From positions 992,001 to 1,056,000 of the forward strand of contig JAWKUN010000002.1 in NCBI GenBank assembly GCA_041398565.1: a DNA stretch of 64,000 nt, read 5' to 3'. Shown piece after piece: positions 1 to 6,930 of the stretch (within the stretch, counting starts at the first letter, position 1; every line of letters starts with the position of its first letter). The notes below the pieces were generated by a model. The model did not search any database. It was given only the letters and a program-made list of their open reading frames with translations, and had not been told where the DNA came from. This DNA is from DATGPD01 sp041398565 (GTDB taxonomy: Bacteria > Planctomycetota > UBA1135 > UBA2386). Both the position numbers and the translations under genes were made by a program.

Positions 1-140
1 TCCCGGATGGGTATAACACTCTTGTTGGACAATGCTTACGAACTCGATGCGCGGTGGTGGGGGCGCTCGGCACGAGTCTTGCTTTTGGAGGGCTGGTCAG
101 CAACGGCCCTCCGGGGCCTCAAGGTCGAGAGAGCATTCTG

Positions 141-443
141 ATGGCGGATCCCAACGTCTCCACGGTCAAAAGGAATCTGCGCTTGGCAAGGAATCGCCTG
201 CGCATCTCGCAGCGCGAGGCCGCCAACCGGGCGGGCATCTCGAAGTCTGTGCTCGAGAAGTACGAGTCCAACGAGAACGACCGTATCCCGAATACTCGAC
301 AGCTCTTCCGCCTGGCGGAGGCCTACGAGTTGAGCATCGACTACTTGCTCGGTCGTTCCGAGATCGTCGAGGTCCAGCGTCGGTTCGAGGACGTGCCGGC
401 GATGGGGCGGTCTCACGGACCGCTCAGCATCGTCGGCGTCTAG
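141..443 (+). CDS. XRE-family helix-turn-helix transcriptional regulator
   Basis: A 100-residue protein that is essentially a single Cro/C1-type helix-turn-helix (about residues 13-67): RLRISQREAANRAGISKSVL followed by the YESNENDRIPNTRQL segment and YLLG, the usual end of this domain. It should bind DNA as a dimer and regulate nearby or distant genes; the target cannot be read from the window. The frame is open further upstream, but the domain begins just after ATG 141 and a GAGAG stretch lies about 8 nt before it, so I chose that start. The C-terminal tail of about 25 residues has no recognised domain. No partner toxin or phage gene is visible, but the gene lies at the window edge and its left neighbour is unseen. 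Confidence 0.85.
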   Translation: MADPNVSTVKRNLRLARNRLRISQREAANRAGISKSVLEKYESNENDRIPNTRQLFRLAEAYELSIDYLLGRSEIVEVQRRFEDVPAMGRSHGPLSIVGV

Positions 444-754
444 GGGTCGGCGTCTGAAGCGGGCCCCAGGGGTCAGATCGGTCCGGGCCCATTGGCCGCG
501 TACCGGGCTAGCGACGGGGGGTGACATCTCGACCAACGGCTCGAGACCACGGCCCACCCGCTGCATCGCCTCCACCCCGGCGCCGTCGAGCACCCGCCGC
601 CCACTGGCGACGAGCTGCGCCGCGTAGCGGCGTCAGCTCTCCTCACCCTTCGCCATCCAGCATCCCCGCCCTCCCAAGCGCCTGATGAGCTGCGCCGCGT
701 AGCGGCGTCAGCTCCATCGGGCGGGATCCCACTCTTCCTTCGCCATCCCCGCCC
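444..754. other. Intergenic region between convergent genes
   Basis: This gap separates the rightward XRE gene from the leftward DUF4956 gene. It holds the tandem hairpin repeat at 612-714 and, at 461-490, two GGGCCC hexamers flanking a GGGGTCAGATC stretch. No convincing coding sequence was found on either strand. Confidence 0.6.
612..714. repeat. Two direct copies of a 28-nt hairpin repeat
   Basis: The same 28-nt sequence occurs at 612-639 and 687-714, 75 nt apart. Each copy is self-complementary: GAGCTG pairs with CAGCTC and CGCCGC with GCGGCG around a GTA loop, with one bulged T, giving a 12-bp stem. The flanks also match (a CTTCGCCATCC block follows both copies), so the unit is a degenerate tandem duplication. 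It lies just beyond the stop of the leftward DUF4956 gene. It could be a REP-like element or a terminator or mRNA-stabilising hairpin; there is no T-tract. Confidence 0.75.
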
Positions 755-1447
755 CTAGTAGTCGACGTCGTTCTTGGCGGCGATCAGGGTGGCTTGGGAC
801 GCGCCTTCGACCAGTCCGAACTCGCGGGCGAAGTGGTCGGCGGAGACCCCTTCCTTGAGCGCGATGTCGTAGGCGAGCGTCAGGTGCGCACCGTCGCCGC
901 TGGGTTCGATGTGCAAGAGGTTGGAGCGTTTGGCCATCTCCTGGATCTTCTCGAGATAGCCGGCGCTGCTGAACTTCTGGTCGAACACGAAACGCAGGAT
1001 GAACTCGCTCTTGTGGAGTGCGCCGAAGTTGATGCGGTGCAGGACGTAGGCAACCGCGCCGAAGAAGAGGGTGGTCGCGATGCCCAGGAAGTAGAGCTCC
1101 GTGCCGGCCGCCATCCCGACGGCGAGGCCGGCGAAGATGAACGTCGTGTCCTTCGTGTCCTTGACCACCGTCCGGAACCGCACGATCGACAGGGCACCGA
1201 CGAGCGCGAAGGCCCGCGCCACGCTTCCGCCGATCACCATCATCACCGCCGCGACGATCACCGTGACGAACACGATCGTCAGGGTGAACGACTGCGAGTA
1301 GGAGAGCCCCTTGTGCGTCCCGCGGTAGAGCAGAGCCAGCACGAGCCCGAGCGCCAACGCCAATGACAGGTTGAGCAGGATGGCGAGATAGTCGAGGTTG
1401 GGCACGCCGGGCTGATGGACCAGCAAGTCTTGCGGCTGACCGGGCAT
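755..1447 (-). CDS. DUF4956 membrane protein
   Basis: A 230-residue integral membrane protein with hydrophobic segments at about residues 19-41, 53-74 and 101-136, then a soluble C-terminal domain from about residue 145. The LSIVRFRTVVKDTKD segment after the second membrane span is the DUF4956 hallmark; the membrane part is distantly MgtC/YhiD-like. The biochemical function is unknown. It starts 6 nt after the stop of the VTC-domain gene, so the two are almost certainly co-transcribed. VTC-domain and DUF4956 genes are often adjacent in bacteria, which suggests a shared role in phosphate or polyphosphate handling; that role is inference. Confidence 0.85.
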   Translation of the reverse strand: MPGQPQDLLVHQPGVPNLDYLAILLNLSLALALGLVLALLYRGTHKGLSYSQSFTLTIVFVTVIVAAVMMVIGGSVARAFALVGALSIVRFRTVVKDTKDTTFIFAGLAVGMAAGTELYFLGIATTLFFGAVAYVLHRINFGALHKSEFILRFVFDQKFSSAGYLEKIQEMAKRSNLLHIEPSGDGAHLTLAYDIALKEGVSADHFAREFGLVEGASQATLIAAKNDVDY

Positions 1448-1453
1448 CGTTGA

Positions 1454-2200
1454 TCAGAACTCCATGTGGGGGCTCAGGCGCCACGCTTCCATCGCCTTGC
1501 AGATCTTGGACACCGATTGCCGTCGCAGGCCGTGACCCTGAAGGACCCGGTGGAACCACGCGGGGACGTGGTGGCGGAACTTCACCTCCATGATGGTGAA
1601 GCCGGGTAGGACGCGGCGGCTGCTGGTGCTGGGATCGGGGAACAGGCTCTCGGTGGGGGTGGCGCGAAGGTTGTCGTCGAAGGTGAGTCGGAACTCGGGG
1701 TCGTACTTGCTGACGTAGGGGCGGCGCTCGTAGTCGACGAGCATGACCGGCCGCAGCATGCGGCGTTCGGCAGCAAAACGGAAGCGGGACGCGACGTCGC
1801 CCGTCTGCACGCGCGCGAGCACGGCGTCGGCGCCGCCGGCCTCGCCGACGGTGAAGCCCGACCCAGCGCCTCGCGTCAATTGCGCGCGGTGCTTGAACAC
1901 CATGGCATCGTGGCGCCCCTTGAGCTCGAGGAAGGCCGCCGTGCCGTCGCCAGCATGCGCCGTGTAGGTTCGCAGGCGGAACTTGCCGCGGTGCAGCTCG
2001 CCGTCCACCTTCTCGAAGTAGTGGGCGAAGGTCGGACCGTCGTAGTACAGGCTCCGGACGAAGTAGCGCCGGTCGGGTCGGTCGCCGACGAAGGGATCGA
2101 GCTGCATGAAGTAGCCCAATTCGCGCTCGACCTCGCGTCGCAAGTCGCCGGGCAGGACGTACTTGAACTCGAACCGGAGAAAGTGGAGACGGGTGCGCAA
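1454..2200 (-). CDS. VTC-domain protein, polyphosphate polymerase-like
   Basis: A 248-residue protein matching the VTC catalytic domain, the tunnel-shaped fold that makes polyphosphate from ATP in yeast Vtc4. Visible elements are the basic and acidic strands lining the tunnel: EFKYVL near residue 11, VRSLYYD near 48, KFRLRTY near 73, LELKGRHDAMVFKHR near 91 and IMEVKFR near the C-terminus. There is no ATG close to the conserved N-terminus. TTG at 2200 puts the first beta strand at residue 5 and is the best start; the frame stays open far upstream, antisense-like to the neighbouring aminotransferase, and that part is not coding. It is followed at 6 nt by DUF4956. Bacterial members are poorly characterised, so the activity is inferred. 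Confidence 0.8.
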   Translation of the reverse strand: MRTRLHFLRFEFKYVLPGDLRREVERELGYFMQLDPFVGDRPDRRYFVRSLYYDGPTFAHYFEKVDGELHRGKFRLRTYTAHAGDGTAAFLELKGRHDAMVFKHRAQLTRGAGSGFTVGEAGGADAVLARVQTGDVASRFRFAAERRMLRPVMLVDYERRPYVSKYDPEFRLTFDDNLRATPTESLFPDPSTSSRRVLPGFTIMEVKFRHHVPAWFHRVLQGHGLRRQSVSKICKAMEAWRLSPHMEF

Positions 2201-2304
2201 TGCGGACTCGCGAGGATTACCGGCTCGAGTCGTCGAGCGCCACCGGCAAGCTCGTCGCAAGCGCGGGGCACAGTCGTTTCTGTCCGGCGCGGTGGAGTGC
2301 GATG

Positions 2305-3513
2305 TCAAAGGCCGGCGGCCAGGAGCTCCCGGACGGCAAGCGCCAGATGGTCGTACTGCGCGGCGCTGTTGTAGGCCTGTGCGGAGATGCGCAGCAGCCG
2401 GTGCGGGGCGCGCGGCCACGGCATCACCGGCACTTCGATGCGGTGACGCTCGAACAACTCGACGTGCAGGTCGTCGAGACCGAGCCGGCCGCGCGGCGCG
2501 CCCGGAGCGTCGGGCAGCGGGATCGAGGCCAGCGAGCCGAGCATGGCGTCGGGTGCCGGGGGGGGCGTGTCGAGGGCTTTGCACAGTGCTGCCCGTCCGG
2601 CCAGCACGAGCGTTCGGTTGTGCTGGCGCAGCTCGGGCCAGCCGCCGGGGAAGACGCCGGCCATCGTGTCGATCGCGGCCGGGACGCACAGGAAGGGGGT
2701 GTAGTCGGCGGTGCCGGTGAAGTCGAATTCCAAACGGAAGCGTGAGCGATCGGTCCGCGGCGAGTTGGCGCCGTGGCTGGTCACCAGCGGGCGGACGTCG
2801 GCCTGGCGCTCGCGAGACACGTAGAGAAGGGCCGCGCCCTTGGGAGCGCACATCCACTTGTGGCAGTTGCCGGTGTAGTAGGTGGCACCCAATGCGCGCA
2901 GGTCGAGGTCGAGCATGCCGGGGGCATGGGCGCCATCGACCAGAAGATCGATGCCTCGGCTGCGGCAGACGTCGGCGACGGTGGCTATCGGCAGCACGAG
3001 TCCGGTCGGGCTGGTGACATGGTCGACGAGGACGAGCCTCGTGCGTGGCGTCAGCGCGGCGAGCAGAGGGTCGATGGCGTCGCGCGCGTCTTGCAGGGGA
3101 AAGGGCAGCGGTACGACCACTACGCGTGCCCCGGCCCGGTCTGCAACGCGGTCGAGCGCGTTCTTGCAGGCGTTGTACTCGTGGTCGGTCGTCACCAGTT
3201 CGTCGCCGGGCGCCAATTGCAGCGACGCGAGCACGACGTTGACGCCGGTTGTGGCGTTGGGAACGAACGCCAGGTCGTCGGGATCGACACTCACGAACTC
3301 GGCGAGCCGCGCCCGCGCATCGTCCAGGAGGGCCTCGAGCTGCCGGTGCAGGAACAGAACCGGTTCCCGCTCCATGCGCGTTCGCAGCTCGTCCTGCACT
3401 TGCAGCACCGCCGCCGGGCATGCGCCGAACGACCCGTGGTTGAGGAAGGTGACCGTCGGGTCCAACCGCCAATGGCGGGCCAGCGGCGACGGGGAGGGAC
3501 GGGCGTCATCCAT
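2305..3513 (-). CDS. Aminotransferase class V-fold PLP-dependent enzyme
   Basis: A 402-residue PLP-dependent enzyme of the class V / isopenicillin N epimerase-like group. The N-terminal NHGSFGACP motif, the LVDHVTSPTGLV stretch, the DGAHAPGM aspartate motif that contacts the pyridine nitrogen, and the Schiff-base lysine in TGNCHKWMCAPKG (Lys219) are all present. Substrate specificity cannot be read; relatives include epimerases, desulfurases and kynureninase-like enzymes. I use ATG 3513, which has a GAAG stretch 4 nt upstream; a GTG at 3534 in the same frame is possible. The gene follows the broken DUF72 frame closely, and the VTC gene starts about 100 nt downstream, so it may belong to a longer leftward operon. 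Confidence 0.85.
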   Translation of the reverse strand: MDDARPSPSPLARHWRLDPTVTFLNHGSFGACPAAVLQVQDELRTRMEREPVLFLHRQLEALLDDARARLAEFVSVDPDDLAFVPNATTGVNVVLASLQLAPGDELVTTDHEYNACKNALDRVADRAGARVVVVPLPFPLQDARDAIDPLLAALTPRTRLVLVDHVTSPTGLVLPIATVADVCRSRGIDLLVDGAHAPGMLDLDLRALGATYYTGNCHKWMCAPKGAALLYVSRERQADVRPLVTSHGANSPRTDRSRFRLEFDFTGTADYTPFLCVPAAIDTMAGVFPGGWPELRQHNRTLVLAGRAALCKALDTPPPAPDAMLGSLASIPLPDAPGAPRGRLGLDDLHVELFERHRIEVPVMPWPRAPHRLLRISAQAYNSAAQYDHLALAVRELLAAGL

Positions 3514-3539
3514 GGGCTTCGAGTGCTGCCGCACCTTCG

Positions 3540-4447
3540 TCAGGGGGTCTGGGCGGTGGGGGGCGAGTTGGCGTCGCTGATGCGCGCGACGAGGTCGCGG
3601 ATCGTGGCGGGCGCGAACCCGGCGTAGTGGTTGTTGGCGAAGACGTACGTGTCACTGACGCGCGCCGACAGGCGGCGAAGCAGTTCGGCCCAGCGTGCCA
3701 GCCGCCGCGACTGGTCGACCACGACACGATCGAAGCGCTCGGTGAGCGCGTCCATCGCCTTGCGGTCGCCGATGAGACGCGCGTAGGTGAAGTCGGCGGT
3801 GATCACGTCGAGGGCTGCGCCAGATCGGCAGGGTGCGGCATGTAGGCGAGGTCGACGAGCACCAGGGCGGCGCCATGGCGGCGGAGGACCTCGCACAAGG
3901 GGCGTGCCAACCAGTACTTGTTGCGGACCTCCACGGCGTAGCGGGGGCCGCGGGGCAGCGTGGCGAGGAACGCGTCCAGACGCTGCAGGAAGGACGCGCC
4001 GCTGGCGAACGCTTGCTGGTCGAAGAACGGCAGCTGGACCACCAGAGGACCCAGCTTGTCGCCCAGTCGCTGCATGACCGACACGAACTCCGTCACCTCG
4101 GCGCCGACGACCTCGGGCACCAGGGCACGGGCGGCGTCGGGCTTGGCGTGCTCACCACCGTGCACGATGCTGCGCGGGAACTTGGCGCAGATCACGAACC
4201 CGGGCGGCGTGCGGGCGGCCCAGCCGTCGACGACGCGTGCTTGCGGGATCGCGTAGTAGGTTGCGTCGACCTCGACGGCGCCGAAGCGGTCGGCGTAGAA
4301 GGCGAGCTGCTCGGACGCAGGCAATCCCTCCGGGTAGAAGACGCCGTTCCAGCTCTTCTCCGTCCAGCTCGAGGTACCGACGTGCAGCACGGTCGAAGCG
4401 TGGGGCCTCGCTGCCTGCGACGCAAGAGAGGAGCGAGCGCGTCGCAC
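3540..4447 (-). pseudogene. DUF72 TIM-barrel protein gene interrupted by a frameshift
   Basis: Two frames together give one complete DUF72 protein. The upstream frame (4447 to 3803) carries the N-terminal part with LHVGTSSWTEKSWNGVFYP, VEVDATYYAIP and FVICAKFPRSI, and ends in DLAYMPHPADLA followed by a premature stop. The downstream frame (to 3540) continues directly with LDVITADFTYARLIGDRK and the YVFANNHYAGFAPATIRDL ending typical of the family. The shift lies at about 3811-3825, and one missing base would restore the frame. This is either a genuine inactivating deletion or a sequencing error. DUF72 function is unknown. A GTG at 4390, directly before LHVGTSSW, is an alternative start. Confidence 0.8.
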
Positions 4448-4508
4448 GGCCGGCTCTACGAGTCGCGCACGTCCACCGCGGGTGCGCCGAACTCGCGTCG
4501 CGGGGCCC

Positions 4509-5522
4509 CTAGCACGGCCGCTGGAGCCAGCCCTGCATGTCGGCAGGAAGTGGCGCGCTCACCGCGAGCGGCTCGCCGTCCGCGGTCGTCAGCTTCAGCG
4601 TTCGGGCGTGCAGGAAGTGGCGCGGCGCGTCGCGCCCCTGGGGCCAGGCGGACTCGCCACCGCCTTTCACGTGCGCGACCCAGGCGAGGTAGCTGTCGTC
4701 GTCGCGCCCGTACAGCACGTCGCCGACGAGGCTGTGCCCCACGCTCGCCAGGTGGGCACGGATTTGGTGCGTGCGCCCGGTGCGCGGCACGGCCTCGACC
4801 AGGGTCGAGTCGTGCAGCCGGCGCAGGACCCGAACCTCGGTGAGCGCCGTCTGGGCGTCGGCGGCGCTCGCCGGTACCGGCGCGCGCCGGATGCTGACGC
4901 GGCTGCCCGGGTCGCGGCCCAGGGGTGCGTCGATGGTCAGCGCGTCCGCGCCGACGATGCCACGCACGATCGCCTGGTAGGCCTTGGCGACTTCGCCGCG
5001 CTGGAACTGCGACTGCACGGCCCGCGCGGTGCCGCGGTCCTTGCTCAGCACGAGCACGCCGCTGGTCTCGCGGTCGAGACGGTGCGCTGGCTGCAGGTGC
5101 GCGCCGAACTGCTCGCGGAGCAGGTGCACCAAGGTGTGACGCACGAAGGTGCCGTCGGCGTGCACCGGCAGGCCGGCTGGCTTGGCCACGAACAGGAGGT
5201 TCGAAGTCTCGCGCAAGACAGGGATCTCGGTCTCCACCTCTGGCTCGCGGTGCAGGGTCTCGTAGGTGACGACCATGCCGCGTTGCAGGCGCGTCCACGC
5301 TTGTGAGGGACGGCCGTCGACGAGGATCTGGCAGGTGCGGATCTTCGTGTCCCAGGTCGCTCGGTCGTGGTAACGGAAGCGCCGGGCCAGGAAGTCGAGG
5401 AGCGTCGTCGTCGCGTCGGCCGCTTGGATCCGGGTCGTCAGTCGCAGCGGGGCCCACGGCACCACGGCAACGTGCCATCGCCACGGCCATGACGCAAGCG
5501 CACGACGTCGTCCGCGAGCCAT
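4509..5522 (-). CDS. RluA-family pseudouridine synthase
   Basis: A 337-residue enzyme of the RluA/RluD family, which isomerises uridine to pseudouridine in rRNA or tRNA. The catalytic HRLDRETSG motif (residues 147-155, nucleophile Asp150) and GRTHQIR are intact. The region around residues 37-90, with KIRTCQILVDG and GMVVTYE, looks like an S4-type RNA-binding segment. The start at ATG 5522 leaves about 70 nt to the divergent gpmA. Target sites cannot be predicted. A second, only distantly similar RluA enzyme lies at 16874-17848. Confidence 0.88.
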   Translation of the reverse strand: MARGRRRALASWPWRWHVAVVPWAPLRLTTRIQAADATTTLLDFLARRFRYHDRATWDTKIRTCQILVDGRPSQAWTRLQRGMVVTYETLHREPEVETEIPVLRETSNLLFVAKPAGLPVHADGTFVRHTLVHLLREQFGAHLQPAHRLDRETSGVLVLSKDRGTARAVQSQFQRGEVAKAYQAIVRGIVGADALTIDAPLGRDPGSRVSIRRAPVPASAADAQTALTEVRVLRRLHDSTLVEAVPRTGRTHQIRAHLASVGHSLVGDVLYGRDDDSYLAWVAHVKGGGESAWPQGRDAPRHFLHARTLKLTTADGEPLAVSAPLPADMQGWLQRPC

Positions 5523-5581
5523 CCGGCCGCGCGGAGGGCGAGTTTGCGCGCGAGCGCGCAGACGTGGCCCACCGTTCGCTC

Positions 5582-5587
5582 TATGGT
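5582..5587 (+). promoter_or_regulatory. Putative -10 element of gpmA
   Basis: TATGGT ends 8 nt before the gpmA start codon, and there is no Shine-Dalgarno sequence in between. If it is a sigma-70-type -10 box, the transcript would begin within a few bases of the ATG. No clear -35 hexamer is visible. Confidence 0.4.
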
Positions 5588-5595
5588 CTGGCGCC

Positions 5596-6345
5596 ATGAA
5601 GCGCCTCGTTCTCCTCCGGCACGGGCAGAGCCTCTGGAACAAAACCAACCAGTTCACCGGCTGGACCGACGTCGACTTGACCGAGCAGGGCATCGAAGAG
5701 GCCCGGAGCGCCGGGCGGCTGCTCGCGCAGGAGGGTTACCTCTTCGACATCGCCTACACCTCGCTGCTCAAGCGCGCCATCAAGACCCTGGCCTTGGCGC
5801 TCGACGAGATGGATCTGCTCTGGATTCCGGTGTGCAAGTCGTGGCGTCTCAACGAGCGGCACTACGGGGCGCTGCAGGGGCTCGACAAGGCTCAGACCGC
5901 GGCCAAGCACGGAGCGGACCAAGTGAAGATCTGGCGCCGGAGCTACGACGTGCCGCCGCCGCCGCTGGCCGAGGAAGACCCACGGCACCCGCGCCATGAC
6001 CGTCGCTACGCCGACCTGCCGGCGTCGGAAGTGCCGGCGACGGAGTGCCTCAAGGACACAGTGGAGCGCTTCCTGCCCTATTGGCGCGACACCATCGCCC
6101 CGGCGATCCGTGACGGCAAGCGAGTGGTCATCGCGGCACACGGCAACAGCCTTCGCGCCCTGGTCAAGTACCTCGACGGCATCTCCGAGGGCGACATCGT
6201 CGATCTCAACATCCCGACCGGAATCCCGCTCGTGTACGAGCTGGACGACTCTCTCCGGCCGACGCGGAGCTTCTACCTCGGTGACCCGGAGAAGGCCAAG
6301 GCGGCGGCCCAGGCGGTGGCCGACCAGGCCAAGGGCAAGTCGTAG
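5596..6345 (+). CDS. gpmA: 2,3-bisphosphoglycerate-dependent phosphoglycerate mutase
   Basis: A 249-residue cofactor-dependent phosphoglycerate mutase that interconverts 3- and 2-phosphoglycerate in glycolysis and gluconeogenesis. The phosphohistidine motif LLRHGQSLWN (His9), the NQFTGWTDVDLTEQG segment, the WRLNERHYGALQG substrate loop and the second histidine in IAAHGNSLRALVKYL are all intact, and the length is standard. The C-terminus ends in an alanine- and lysine-rich tail of about 20 residues. It is a single gene, divergent from RluA and convergent with the small zinc-ribbon gene 63 nt downstream. Confidence 0.95.
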   Translation: MKRLVLLRHGQSLWNKTNQFTGWTDVDLTEQGIEEARSAGRLLAQEGYLFDIAYTSLLKRAIKTLALALDEMDLLWIPVCKSWRLNERHYGALQGLDKAQTAAKHGADQVKIWRRSYDVPPPPLAEEDPRHPRHDRRYADLPASEVPATECLKDTVERFLPYWRDTIAPAIRDGKRVVIAAHGNSLRALVKYLDGISEGDIVDLNIPTGIPLVYELDDSLRPTRSFYLGDPEKAKAAAQAVADQAKGKS

Positions 6346-6408
6346 GCGCCAGGAGATCAGGCCGCCGATCCGCGAGCGTCCGCATCGACCGCCAACGTGG
6401 TCGATGCG

Positions 6409-6756
6409 TCAGGCGAAGCGCAGGCCGCAGTCCGGACAGCGGTTGGCCGTGGTGGCGAAGACGGTGCCGCAGGCGGGACAGGTTGCCTCGGCTTGGTCGA
6501 AGTCGACGACCGCGTCCATGGCGCGCAGCTCTTCCTCGGTCGCGTTGCGGCGCTGATGCTCGGTCAGTACTTCCTCGGCGACGTTGGCGTCCTGGCGCGC
6601 GACCGCGAGCCAGACGTTGGTGCTTCAACCGTTCGGGTTGCAGCCGGACCCCTTGGTGATCCGGGCGGCGATGCCAGCGGCCGCGAGAACGGTGCGTAGC
6701 TCGTCCAGAGCGCGCGGCGTTCCCTCGCGCAAGACGGTTTGATCGCGGTCGTGCAT
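6409..6756 (-). CDS. Candidate selenoprotein: DUF2007-like domain plus zinc ribbon, with in-frame UGA
   Basis: Read through one in-frame TGA (6627-6625), this gene encodes 115 residues. Residues 1-75 follow the DUF2007 pattern: a helix with LDELRTVLAAAGIAARI, then a strand with VWLAVARQDANVAEEVL. Residues 90-115 form a zinc ribbon with CPAC and CPDC. The TGA is codon 44 in the loop between strands and makes a C-x4-U motif with Cys39 (CNPNG then UGA). The protein pattern continues on both sides without a frame change. A hairpin resembling a bacterial SECIS follows the UGA (see 6592-6613), so I read it as selenocysteine. DUF2007 proteins are putative signalling proteins; the Cys/Sec pair suggests a redox or metal-binding role. 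Alternatives are a recent TGC-to-TGA nonsense mutation, or a 43-residue truncated product. The start at ATG 6756 is the best fit but lacks a clear ribosome-binding site. Confidence 0.7.
6592..6613 (-). promoter_or_regulatory. SECIS-like hairpin downstream of the in-frame UGA
   Basis: Eleven nt after the UGA the mRNA can form a 5-bp lower stem (CUGGC with GCCAG), a U opposite C, a 3-bp upper stem (CGC with GCG) and a GGUC apical loop. The loop begins 20 nt after the UGA. The E. coli fdhF SECIS, which SelB binds, also has a GGUC loop, an unpaired U three base pairs below it and a spacing of 18 nt. This is known from the literature; the pairing itself is read directly from the sequence. Confidence 0.65.
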
Positions 6757-6930
6757 GCCGGGGAGAGCATACCTCGCTCTGGCGCGGCGCGACCCGAAGG
6801 CGGCGCCGACAAGTCGGTGTGGCTGCAATGCCACTTGGAACGGCGTCTCGGGGACGGCTTCCGAGGAGGCCGGCCTCGCCCTGTTGCTCGGCGGTGCCGG
6901 CGGTCGCCTGCGCCACCACGGGCCCGCGGC

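Noticed and set aside
461..490. Insertion-sequence or REP-transposon end (GGGGTCAGATC between GGGCCC hexamers)
   Set aside because: There is no transposase frame, no second end and no target duplication; too short to call.
6409..6756. Two separate small genes on either side of the TGA
   Set aside because: The downstream half has no plausible start near the conserved VWLAV strand, and both halves together form one DUF2007-like domain.
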